Assembly: GCF_001742285.1 (NCBI RefSeq)
Contig: NZ_MIEK01000018.1
Span: 1-54,861 of the forward strand
Source of the DNA: Enterococcus rivorum
GTDB lineage: Bacteria; Bacillota; Bacilli; Lactobacillales; Enterococcaceae
Direction of reading: 5' to 3'
DNA: 54,861 bases
A program made the position numbers and the translations under genes. Below are positions 45,085 to 53,677 of this stretch, piece by piece. The notes below the pieces were generated by a model. It had not been told where the DNA came from. It did no database searches and saw nothing but the letters and a program-made list of their open reading frames with translations. Each line of letters opens with the position of its first letter. The first letter of the stretch is position 1.

Positions 45085-46473
45085 ATGTCGAATAATATCT
45101 TACTACTAGACTTTGGCAGCACTTATACAAAAGCAAATTTGATTGACTTAAAAAATGAGGTGGTCCAGAGTCAAGCTATTGTTAAAACTAGTATTAAAAC
45201 AGACTTGATGGATAGTTACCAGGAAGTTACAAAGATAATAAAAACGAATCTTGGTGTTAAGACACTGACAATTGACAAAACATTTGTTTGTTCTTCAGCA
45301 TTTGGAGGATTTAAGATGGTTGCGATTGGTTTGACTCACAGCCTAACTGCTTCAGCTGCAAAAAAAGCCGCTTTAGGGGCAGGAACTAGAATATTAAAAA
45401 CCTACGCCTATGACTTAACTTCAAACGATGTTGACGAAATCAATAAGTTGGAGCCCGATGTGATTTTGTTAACTGGTGGAACAGACGGAGGAAACAGTCA
45501 CTTCATTTTAAACTGCGTTTCTCAGTTGGTAGAATTAGAAAAAGATATTCCCGTAATTGTTGCAGGAAATAACCAAGTAGTCCCTTCAATTAAACGCCTT
45601 TTCCCACCTGATAAAACCTACTATATTACTGAAAATGTGATGCCTAAAATTAATCTACTAAAAACAGACGAGATTCGGAAGATTCTTCGACAAATATTTT
45701 TTGAAAAAATAATTTACGCCAAAGGATTAGAACGAGTGGCAGAACTAACCGATTATCCTATCATCCCAACCCCCACAGCTGTATTGTCTGCAGCAAATTT
45801 ACTTTCTAAAGGAACAAAAAAAGTAACTGGTCTTGGCGATTTAGTCGTGATTGATGTCGGTGGGGCAACAACGGACATTCACTCTATTTCTGAAAGCGTT
45901 TCAGGGAAGCAAGAAGTTATCTATGAAGGCTTGGAAGAACCTTTATTAAAAAGAACAGTTGAAGGTGATTTAGGTATGCGTTATTCAGCCATCAGTTTAT
46001 ATGAAGCAGCGACTACAGCACTTTTTAACCACTACTCACTAAAAAAATTAGACGATAAAACAATTGTGTCTTCTTGTGAAAGACGAGTGACTAATCCAGA
46101 ATTTATTCCTACTTCTTCAAATGAGAAAAACTTTGATACTGTTATGGCAAAAATAGCTATTGATCTCGCAATAGAGCGACATGCAGGGAAGTTGAGACGA
46201 CATCAAACAGCAACTCATGATTCTTTTTATCAAGCCGGAAAAGACCTTAGATATATTGCTGCACTAATTGGTACAGGTGGTGTTATTATCAATAATTCTG
46301 ATCCTAAATATCTCCTCCATTCTTCCCTACAAAAAGAGGAAGAAACCTTAAGACCAATTAATCCCATCTTTTATTCGGATAGCTCCTACCTCTTATCAAC
46401 TCTTGGTCTTTTAGGAGAGCATTACCCAGATATTGCCTTAAGAATAATGAAAAGAGAGCTCCGCACACTTTAA
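45085..46473 (+). CDS. glmL: GlmL/MutL-type ASKHA ATPase (glutamate mutase accessory family)
   Basis: 462 residues of the MutL/GlmL family, which accompanies B12-dependent glutamate mutase (GlmES) or related aminomutases as a possible reactivating factor. The two ASKHA phosphate-binding motifs are clear: LLLDFGSTYTKANL at the N-terminus and LVVIDVGGATTDIHS (about 252-266). VILLTGGTDGGN and ALIGTGGVIINN are further family blocks. The gene is full length and looks intact. No mutase subunit, B12-binding protein or methylaspartase lies in the window, so this is an orphan here. It diverges from the folT-like operon and converges with the BTAD regulator gene. Confidence 0.88.
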   Translation: MSNNILLLDFGSTYTKANLIDLKNEVVQSQAIVKTSIKTDLMDSYQEVTKIIKTNLGVKTLTIDKTFVCSSAFGGFKMVAIGLTHSLTASAAKKAALGAGTRILKTYAYDLTSNDVDEINKLEPDVILLTGGTDGGNSHFILNCVSQLVELEKDIPVIVAGNNQVVPSIKRLFPPDKTYYITENVMPKINLLKTDEIRKILRQIFFEKIIYAKGLERVAELTDYPIIPTPTAVLSAANLLSKGTKKVTGLGDLVVIDVGGATTDIHSISESVSGKQEVIYEGLEEPLLKRTVEGDLGMRYSAISLYEAATTALFNHYSLKKLDDKTIVSSCERRVTNPEFIPTSSNEKNFDTVMAKIAIDLAIERHAGKLRRHQTATHDSFYQAGKDLRYIAALIGTGGVIINNSDPKYLLHSSLQKEEETLRPINPIFYSDSSYLLSTLGLLGEHYPDIALRIMKRELRTL

Positions 46474-46483
46474 AAAAATGGAC

Positions 46484-46532
46484 AAAAAAGACTTAGGACA
46501 AAAAAATTTTTTGATCATCCTAAGTCTTTTCA
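46484..46532. terminator. Terminator between glmL and the regulator gene
   Basis: AAAAGACTTAGGA and TCCTAAGTCTTTT form a perfect 13-bp stem with A/T runs on both sides, serving two convergent genes. Confidence 0.9.
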
Positions 46533-46629
46533 ATTTTTAATTCTTTACTTTCAAATTTCTTTTCATAATAATTTACAGTAACCAACGAGTTCCACTTAAG
46601 TGTAAGTCTGCAATAGCAATGATTCCTCA

Positions 46630-49600
46630 TCAACTCTTGGTTAACTCTTCTTCTAGAAATGTCCGTTTCAACAAATTAGTCTCTAATTTATTCCGATTAG
46701 GGCTAAGGTATTCTAGTGCTTTTTGATAATAATACCCCTCATCCTGATCTAGCAATTCATACAACTTATGGTCGTGATGATTTTCTCGAACCAACTGACG
46801 TTTAATCATGGCAGCAGCAAAACAAAAAGTACCTATATCTTTAGGGTTAGAAAAACGTTCCATATATTTTTTTGAACTAATTAAATATACAAACACAGCT
46901 TGATAGTTCCCCTGATAAAGGTTAATTAATGACATATAAGCATCCAGTTGCGGACGTTTCCATAAGGATGAAAATTTATCATAAATAGCATACGCTTCAT
47001 TAAAAACAACTTTTGCCTTTTCATATTTTTTTTCTGCAAACAATATAATCCCCATGTTGATATAAAAAACTGACAAACTAGAGTAAGCAGCTTTATTCTC
47101 ACATAAATCAATCGCTCGCTGCTGCAGTTCAATGGCTTCATCATATTTTTCTTCAATACTACGAATCTCCGCTAAATAGTCGTATGCAGCAGCGATATTC
47201 ACACTATACTTCTCTTTGATTGATTCAGTAATTGTAAAAGTATTGATTGACTCATGAAATTGTTTTTCTGCTAAAGAAAGCTTACCCGTCATTAAATAAT
47301 TGACCCCTTTTAAGCGCAACAAAATACCGATTGATTCATGGTTATTACTACTAATTGCTTCATTTAAAGCTAACTCAATATAGTCATACATCTCCTTACT
47401 AGCATCAATCTGAATATAATAGTTAATCATCTGCTTATATCCCTCTAGTAAGAAATAGCTTTCCTTCATTTCTTTTGCCATTTTAATTACATTTTGAATA
47501 TCAATTACACCTTGTTCATATTTTCCTTGTTTAATAAAAAAACGACCTTCAAGATTATAAAATCTCATCAGTAATAAACGGTAGTCTTGATCGCTATGAT
47601 AGTCTGCTTCTAACTCCGCCAATTTTAATCGAATTTTATCAAATTCTTCGATAGCTCCTTTTTTCCACTCACTTCTTTTTACTGTTATCTGATCATTAGA
47701 GTAGGTATTGACCGGGAACAATTCATGGTAAAACTTGAAATAGCTTTGCAAATAGCGTAATTGAAAATCAAGTGATTTTAGCCATTCCCTTGCTTCTTCA
47801 TAATGATACGCAATTTTCGCAAAAATTAAGTAGTCATTATGTTCAGTAATTTTTGATTTTTCCAAAAGATAAGCAATTTCTTTATTTAATAAGCGTTTTT
47901 TGGAAGCAATTTGGTTCATATAAACAAACTCTCTCAGACGACTATGGCTAAATGAAAGCACTACTTCATCATTCATTAAATTTTCTACTAAAATACCCTT
48001 ATTTAATAATTTTTCAACACCATTAACTAATTCTAATGCTTGAATGTTAACAATTTCAGTTAATAATTGAATGGAAACATAGTCATAAAAATAAGAAACA
48101 ACTTCAACAATTTGAGTTTCTTGTTCAGACAAATGAATAAAACGATCTCTTAAAGCATCTTGCATGCGTAAATTCATTAGATCAAGTTTATCATCATTTC
48201 GAATCATATTAATATATTCTGTTAAAAAGAAAAAATTTCCTTCTGTCAAAGTATACAGCTCTATAATTTTGGTCTCGGAAACCGTTTGAGCAGCCAATTC
48301 ATATTCACAAAACAATCTAGTTTCATCAAAATTCAAAGGTAGCAACTTGACTTCTGTTAACAATTCATAAGAATTAATTGTCGTTAGAAAATGATCAACG
48401 CTTAAACTAGCCTCCTCACGTTGAGTAAAAATAAATATCGCTTCTTTATTTTTCAAATGTAATAAAACACTGGTCAATAGCTGAAAACTCATCTCATCAA
48501 GCCATTGAATATCTTCGAAGACAATGACTAGCTTTTGAGATTGACTAATTTTTCTAATCGCTTCGATTAGGACTTGCGATAAAATATTCAAGTCAATGTA
48601 TTTTTGGTCTTCAAAAGCTGAATTTCCTTGAATAAAATCATCCATAGTTGGAAAAAAACGGTTGATTGTAGCTTGCCAATAATCTGGCTTATTTAGTTTA
48701 AAGTCTTCAAACAAGTGTGAAATTTGATTAATAATTTTACGCCAAGGTCTTAAATCGTAAGAACTTTCTACTTCGTAACACTGTGTTTCTAAAATATGAA
48801 ACCGATTCTGTACATTGTCTAATACGCGATTTACTAAGCTAGTCTTGCCACAACCAACTTCTCCTTTGACAAGAATTGAATAACACTGATCATCATGATA
48901 AAAACTACTAAAGTTTGTCTCCAAGATTTTTATTTCTTCTAAGCGGCCAAAGAAACGGGTTGTAAAGCGACTATTTGCAACTTGTGTCTGTTGGTTAACA
49001 ATCATCACAGAGCGTTCAAAAATAATTCTACTCTCCTTGCTGGGACCAATTCCTAATTCAGTGTTCAAAGTATCAGCTAATTCATAATAGACTTCAATCA
49101 CTTTTTCATGGCGTTCTATTTCTTGATAATAATTCATTAACAACTGATAATTTCGTTCATCGTATTCATCAATACTGATAAGTTGATGCAAATTTTTTTC
49201 AACATCCTCGTACTGCTGGGCTTGGATATCCTGAGAAACTTTACGGTAACACTCATTTATAAATTTTTTTTCGAAAAAATTACGCATTTTAATCATCCAT
49301 AAATCAAATTCTTCAGAATCCTTCAAAAAAAAGCCTTTTAGAAAAGAATCTTGATAGAGAGATAAATTTTCAAGAGGATTATCTTTAAAAATTTCTACAT
49401 CACTAGAGATTGGTAGGTTTTCGTTTAACATCAACAGCACTTTGTTAGGTGAACATATATAATCATTCCCCAACATTTTGTTGGCTTGATAAATTGTGTT
49501 TCGTAAATTTTTCTTAGCATTTTTTTCATTCATCTCTGGCCATAATAATCCTGCAACTTCATCTCGACTAACTGTCTTATTCACAATTAAATAATAGAGC

Positions 49601-49695
49601 AACGCATTAATTTTTGAGAAAGAAAAAAGTATCGTTTCACCATTCAATAAAATTTTAGGGGTTCCAAATAATTGCCCGTAAACAGCCCCATCCAT
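46630..49695 (-). CDS. Large BTAD-AAA-TPR transcriptional activator
   Basis: 1021 residues. Parts in order: OmpR/SARP-like winged helix (about 1-100; FSFSKINALLYYLIVNK, VAGLLWPEMNEKNAKKNLRN); bacterial transcriptional activation domain (about 100-230); AAA/STAND-type ATPase with Walker A GEVGCGKTS (Lys 284) and Walker B LVIVFEDIQWLD (about 389-400); then helical TPR-like repeats from about 620 to the end. The architecture is common for pathway activators in actinomycetes and less so in Lactobacillales. It sits between glmL and hutI inside the hut locus and is the obvious candidate for hut control. The ATG at 49695 follows AAGGTG. It is expressed from its own promoter. Confidence 0.88.
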   Translation of the reverse strand: MDGAVYGQLFGTPKILLNGETILFSFSKINALLYYLIVNKTVSRDEVAGLLWPEMNEKNAKKNLRNTIYQANKMLGNDYICSPNKVLLMLNENLPISSDVEIFKDNPLENLSLYQDSFLKGFFLKDSEEFDLWMIKMRNFFEKKFINECYRKVSQDIQAQQYEDVEKNLHQLISIDEYDERNYQLLMNYYQEIERHEKVIEVYYELADTLNTELGIGPSKESRIIFERSVMIVNQQTQVANSRFTTRFFGRLEEIKILETNFSSFYHDDQCYSILVKGEVGCGKTSLVNRVLDNVQNRFHILETQCYEVESSYDLRPWRKIINQISHLFEDFKLNKPDYWQATINRFFPTMDDFIQGNSAFEDQKYIDLNILSQVLIEAIRKISQSQKLVIVFEDIQWLDEMSFQLLTSVLLHLKNKEAIFIFTQREEASLSVDHFLTTINSYELLTEVKLLPLNFDETRLFCEYELAAQTVSETKIIELYTLTEGNFFFLTEYINMIRNDDKLDLMNLRMQDALRDRFIHLSEQETQIVEVVSYFYDYVSIQLLTEIVNIQALELVNGVEKLLNKGILVENLMNDEVVLSFSHSRLREFVYMNQIASKKRLLNKEIAYLLEKSKITEHNDYLIFAKIAYHYEEAREWLKSLDFQLRYLQSYFKFYHELFPVNTYSNDQITVKRSEWKKGAIEEFDKIRLKLAELEADYHSDQDYRLLLMRFYNLEGRFFIKQGKYEQGVIDIQNVIKMAKEMKESYFLLEGYKQMINYYIQIDASKEMYDYIELALNEAISSNNHESIGILLRLKGVNYLMTGKLSLAEKQFHESINTFTITESIKEKYSVNIAAAYDYLAEIRSIEEKYDEAIELQQRAIDLCENKAAYSSLSVFYINMGIILFAEKKYEKAKVVFNEAYAIYDKFSSLWKRPQLDAYMSLINLYQGNYQAVFVYLISSKKYMERFSNPKDIGTFCFAAAMIKRQLVRENHHDHKLYELLDQDEGYYYQKALEYLSPNRNKLETNLLKRTFLEEELTKS

Positions 49696-49757
49696 TACTT
49701 CACCTTCCTTCAGATAGTCTTCACAACCACTTAAATATTAACACGAAAATAAGAACC

Positions 49758-49807
49758 TTTATAACAGTTTTACAGTATATTGTCATTCTAATATAAAACG
49801 CTTCCAA
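49758..49807 (-). promoter_or_regulatory. Promoter and near-cre site of the regulator gene
   Basis: ATGACA (49781-49786), 17 bases and TATAAA (49758-49763) with TGT extension on the minus strand. Just upstream TTGGAAGCGTTTTAT (49793-49807) matches the first 13 positions of the cre consensus and misses the last two, suggesting carbon-catabolite control of the regulator. Confidence 0.5.
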
Positions 49808-49883
49808 AAAGAAGTACCTTTTTAAGGTTTTAACAACTAAAATTGAACGCTCATCATTTATTGCAGCTCTATGTCAAAACTAA

Positions 49884-51149
49884 TTATAATCGAACAAAAT
49901 CTTTTACTACTTGCTCTCCATTTTTATAAACATCCATCACAAGATTAGTAGCAAAAAAGTAGAGCGGATAGTCTACGTTAGTCGCATCAAAAATCGTAAT
50001 ATCTGCTTGTTTCCCTTGATCTAAACTACCAATTTTTTCTCCTCTTCCAACGGCGTAGGCTGCATTAATTGTCACGGCATTGAACACTTGAATAGGGGTT
50101 AAAAACATTTTAAAACAACCCAGTTGCATGATAAACTGAATATTAGCTGTTGGACAACTACCTGGATTACTATCGGTTGAAAGCGTAATAGCCATTCCTG
50201 CTTCTAACATTTTTTTGGCTGGTGCATAGGTATCCGCCATCAAGCTAAATGTTGTGCCTGGAAGTAAATTACCGATCACATGTGCCTTACTCATTTTCTC
50301 GATTCCTTCATCAGTTGCCGCCATTAAATGCTCAGCTGTTAGAGTCTGAAGCTCAGCTGCTACATCCACACCGCCAATAGAATCAATTTCATCAGCATGA
50401 ATTCTTAACTTAAACCCTAGTTCTTTTGCTGCAGTAAGCAATTTACGGGATTGTTCTGCTGTAAAAACACCCGTTTCGCAAAAAATATCACAAAATTCAG
50501 CTAAGTTTTCTACTTTCACTTTAGGCAGCATTTCATCAATAATTAACTGGATAAAAGCATCTGGATTTTCCTGATATTCTTTCGGTATAGCGTGGGCAGC
50601 CATAAATGTTGACACTAATTCTATCGGATGATTTTCATTTAATGCTTTGGTTACCTCCAACTGTCTTTTTTCAGTTTCCCAATACAAACCATAGCCACTT
50701 TTTGCTTCAACGGTTGTCACACCATACACAAGCATTTTGTCTAATAAACGTTTGGTCTTATCAAAGAGGACGGAAAAACTCGATTCTCTCGTCGCTTTAA
50801 CGGTACTTAGTATCCCTCCCCCTTCTTTTAAAATATCTAAGTAACTGACACCATTTAACTTTTTAGCAAACTCTCCTTCTCTACTACCTCCATATACAAG
50901 GTGAGTATGACAATCAATTAAACCTGGTGAAGCTAGTTTGCCTGAATAATCAATTATTTCCGTGTAGCCATTGATTAACTTTTGATCCGGATTACCACTA
51001 CCAACCTCAAGAATTTTTCCATCTTTTATTGCAATATATCCGTCTTCAATAATCAACGCCTCTGACATTTCTTCTCCTCTTAACGGCCGTCCTTTATCAA
51101 TAGGACTGAAAATCTGACTAAAATTCACTAAAATTTTATCTGCAAACAT
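49884..51149 (-). CDS. hutI: Imidazolonepropionase
   Basis: Hydrolyses 4-imidazolone-5-propionate to N-formimino-glutamate. Amidohydrolase fold with the metal motif [10 protein letters not shown] (HxH) and the EAKSGYGL block; RIHADEIDS and [11 protein letters not shown] carry further active-site residues. The ATG at 51149 (421 residues) follows AGGTGATAAG and lies downstream of a TATAAT -10; an upstream in-frame ATG at 51203 would start before that promoter element. It diverges from hutU across about 250 bases, the same arrangement as in streptococcal hut loci. Confidence 0.96.
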   Translation of the reverse strand: MFADKILVNFSQIFSPIDKGRPLRGEEMSEALIIEDGYIAIKDGKILEVGSGNPDQKLINGYTEIIDYSGKLASPGLIDCHTHLVYGGSREGEFAKKLNGVSYLDILKEGGGILSTVKATRESSFSVLFDKTKRLLDKMLVYGVTTVEAKSGYGLYWETEKRQLEVTKALNENHPIELVSTFMAAHAIPKEYQENPDAFIQLIIDEMLPKVKVENLAEFCDIFCETGVFTAEQSRKLLTAAKELGFKLRIHADEIDSIGGVDVAAELQTLTAEHLMAATDEGIEKMSKAHVIGNLLPGTTFSLMADTYAPAKKMLEAGMAITLSTDSNPGSCPTANIQFIMQLGCFKMFLTPIQVFNAVTINAAYAVGRGEKIGSLDQGKQADITIFDATNVDYPLYFFATNLVMDVYKNGEQVVKDFVRL

Positions 51150-51182
51150 CTTATCACCTTTTCCCTCTTTTTTATTCTCTTC

Positions 51183-51302
51183 ATTATAAGGTTGTTCGGT
51201 CAAATTTCCGTCTAAATTAGACGCTTACTAGTTTTTACTAAGATATTTCGTAAAATTCATTTTATAGACACTCCATTGACTATGCCAAGCTAAAATGAAT
51301 TT
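51183..51302. promoter_or_regulatory. hutI-hutU intergenic operators
   Basis: A TATAAT for hutI (minus strand, 51183-51188) is preceded by the palindrome CGTCTAA-A-TTAGACG (51209-51223). Further on, AAATTCATTTTA (51253-51264) and TAAAATGAATTT (51291-51302) are perfect 12-bp inverted repeats 26 bases apart. These look like binding sites for the regulator of the divergent genes. Confidence 0.5.
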
Positions 51303-51398
51303 ATCACATTTACCTTCACTATATCACAAACGATGGCTACGATTAGAAAAACAAGCATAAGGATTGTAAAAAAACACGAATAATAAGGAGGAACAAAA

Positions 51399-53423
51399 AT
51401 GATTAGCAATGTTGAAATTGGGAATGCGATGACCATTAAGCTTGATGACGTATTACCAGAAATGCCAAAATTTCAAGAAGGAATTAGACGGGCGCCAGAC
51501 AGAGGGTTTCGCCTAACCAAGGCGCAAGCCACATTAGCTTTAAAAAATGCTTTACGATACATTCCAGAAAAATACCATGAGCAAGTGATTCCAGAATTTT
51601 TAAACGAATTAAAGACACGCGGTCGAATTTACGGTTATCGTTGGTATCCTAAAGAGCGAATCTATGGGAAACCAATCGAAGAGTATAAAGGAAAATGCGT
51701 GGCTGCAAAAGCCATGCAAGTTATGATTGACAATAACTTAGATTTTGATGTGGCTTTATATCCCTATGAATTAGTAACTTACGGTGAAACTGGACAACTT
51801 TGCTCTAACTGGATGCAATATCACTTAATTAAACGTTATCTAGAGGAAATGACTGATGAACAAACACTAGTGGTTGAATCAGGACACCCTTTAGGCCTGT
51901 TTCAATCGAAGAAAGATGCGCCTAGAGTTATTATTACAAACGGCTTACTTATCGGTGAATACGATAACATTGAAGACTGGGAAATTGCTGAACAAATGGG
52001 GGTAACTAATTATGGGCAAATGACTGCAGGAGGCTGGATGTATATCGGTCCACAAGGCATCGTTCATGGAACTTTTAACACGTTATTAAATGCTGGACGT
52101 TTGAAATTGGGCATACCTGACGAAGGCGATTTGACTGGCAAGTTATTTGTGACTTCTGGATTAGGTGGAATGAGCGGCGCTCAAGGAAAAGCCGGAGAAA
52201 TTGCTAAATCTGTTTCGATTGTTGCTGAAGTTGATTTATCTAGAATTGACACTCGCTTAGAACAAGGGTGGATCAGTAACTTAGCAAAAACACCTGAAGA
52301 AGCTGTAACAATTGCTCAAAAATATTTAAACAACAAGGAAGCAACCTCCATTGCCTATCATGGAAATATTGTCGACTTATTAGAATACATGGATCAACAG
52401 AATATTCCTATTGATTTATTATCAGATCAAACTTCTTGTCATAATGTTTATGAAGGCGGTTATTGCCCGGTCGGAATCACATTCGAAGAAAGAACCGAAC
52501 TATTAGCAAACGATCAAACAAAATTTAGACAACTTATTGATCAAACCTTAGCTCGTCATTTCAACGTGATTAAATCACTTACAGCAAAAGGAACCTATTT
52601 CTTTGACTACGGTAACTCATTCATGAAAGCAATATATGATTCAGGTATTAAAGAGATTTCAAAAAATGGTATAGATGATAAGGATGGCTTCATTTGGCCA
52701 TCTTATGTGGAAGACATCATGGGCCCTATGCTTTTTGACTACGGCTATGGTCCGTTCCGTTGGGTTTGTTTAAGTGGGAAACACGAAGATTTGATGGCAA
52801 CAGACCGTGCAGCAATGGAGGCAATTGATCCAACTCGTCGTTATCAAGATCGTGACAACTATAACTGGATTCGAGATGCAGAAAAAAACCAACTGGTCGT
52901 AGGAACAGAAGCTAGAATTCTTTATCAAGATGCAACGGGTCGTGTTAATATTGCGTTAAAATTCAATCAATTGATTCGTGAAGGAAAAATTGGACCCGTT
53001 ATGCTAGGACGAGACCATCATGATGTTTCAGGAACAGATTCACCCTTTAGAGAAACCTCCAATATTAAAGATGGCAGTAACGTAACTGCCGATATGGCTA
53101 CTCAATGTTTTGCTGGAAATGCGGCTCGTGGCATGAGTTTGATTGCTCTCCATAATGGCGGCGGAGTCGGAATCGGCAAGTCAATCAATGGTGGGTTTGG
53201 AATGGTTTTAGACGGCAGTGAATTGTGCGATGAGATTATTAAATCAGCGATTTCTTGGGATACAATGGGGGGCGTTGCACGAAGAAACTGGGCTAGAAAC
53301 GAACATGCAATTGAAACATCTATTGAACATAACGATAGGAATGCTGGAAAAGATCATATTACGATTCCATATCTTGCAAATGAACAAAAAGTAGCCTCAG
53401 CAATTTCAGAATTGTTTAAATAG
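51399..53423 (+). CDS. hutU: Urocanate hydratase, long form
   Basis: Converts urocanate to 4-imidazolone-5-propionate using tightly bound NAD. The NAD-binding loop GLGGMSGAQGKAGEIA (about 250-270), the GRDHHDVSGTDSPFRET block and HNGGGVGIGKSINGGFG are present, as is the conserved GGYCPVG cysteine region. At 674 residues it belongs to the longer class also found in streptococci and eukaryotes rather than the roughly 555-residue form of Pseudomonas and Bacillus. AAGGAGG lies seven bases before the ATG. It is followed by a strong terminator, so it is transcribed alone. Confidence 0.97.
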   Translation: MISNVEIGNAMTIKLDDVLPEMPKFQEGIRRAPDRGFRLTKAQATLALKNALRYIPEKYHEQVIPEFLNELKTRGRIYGYRWYPKERIYGKPIEEYKGKCVAAKAMQVMIDNNLDFDVALYPYELVTYGETGQLCSNWMQYHLIKRYLEEMTDEQTLVVESGHPLGLFQSKKDAPRVIITNGLLIGEYDNIEDWEIAEQMGVTNYGQMTAGGWMYIGPQGIVHGTFNTLLNAGRLKLGIPDEGDLTGKLFVTSGLGGMSGAQGKAGEIAKSVSIVAEVDLSRIDTRLEQGWISNLAKTPEEAVTIAQKYLNNKEATSIAYHGNIVDLLEYMDQQNIPIDLLSDQTSCHNVYEGGYCPVGITFEERTELLANDQTKFRQLIDQTLARHFNVIKSLTAKGTYFFDYGNSFMKAIYDSGIKEISKNGIDDKDGFIWPSYVEDIMGPMLFDYGYGPFRWVCLSGKHEDLMATDRAAMEAIDPTRRYQDRDNYNWIRDAEKNQLVVGTEARILYQDATGRVNIALKFNQLIREGKIGPVMLGRDHHDVSGTDSPFRETSNIKDGSNVTADMATQCFAGNAARGMSLIALHNGGGVGIGKSINGGFGMVLDGSELCDEIIKSAISWDTMGGVARRNWARNEHAIETSIEHNDRNAGKDHITIPYLANEQKVASAISELFK

Positions 53424-53460
53424 AGGCAAAAAAAATATTATTGATTTATTTCTAAACGAA

Positions 53461-53501
53461 GAGGATGAAACAAAACTGATTTTTAGTTTTGTTTCATCCT
53501 C
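53461..53501 (+). terminator. hutU terminator, part of a repeated family
   Basis: A perfect 17-bp stem: GAGGATGAAACAAAACT, a seven-base loop, and its complement. The stem contains GAAACAAAACT, shared with the terminator at 12117-12152. Confidence 0.85.
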
Positions 53502-53660
53502 TAAATTCGAATTAACGGTGGTCAAAAGTCTGGGTCTTAGGAAATTCCCCGCAAAGCACTCAATTAAAGCGTATTGTACGCTTTGCGGTCTGATTTCTCG
53601 CCTCAAAACGACTTCTGTCTCAACCTTCTTTTGGTAATGATCCTAAAAGTCATATATCTT
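53502..53660. repeat. Structured extragenic element
   Basis: No gene. CCGCAAAGC (about 53547) pairs with GCTTTGCGG, and inside lies GCGTA-TTG-TACGC. On the minus strand the element begins TGAGACAGAAGTCG, similar to the repeated extragenic sequences of enterococci, and it ends against the hutU terminator. It looks like a dispersed repeat, though only one full copy is in the window. Confidence 0.5.
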
Positions 53661-53677
53661 TTTCCAACTTCTACTTT

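Noticed and set aside
36954-53423. hutG (formimidoylglutamase) in the hut locus
   Set aside because: No gene of that family is present; ftcD and fchA provide the alternative route.
53406-53606. 66-codon open frame on the minus strand after hutU
   Set aside because: It covers the hutU terminator and the structured repeat; composition follows the palindromes rather than a protein.
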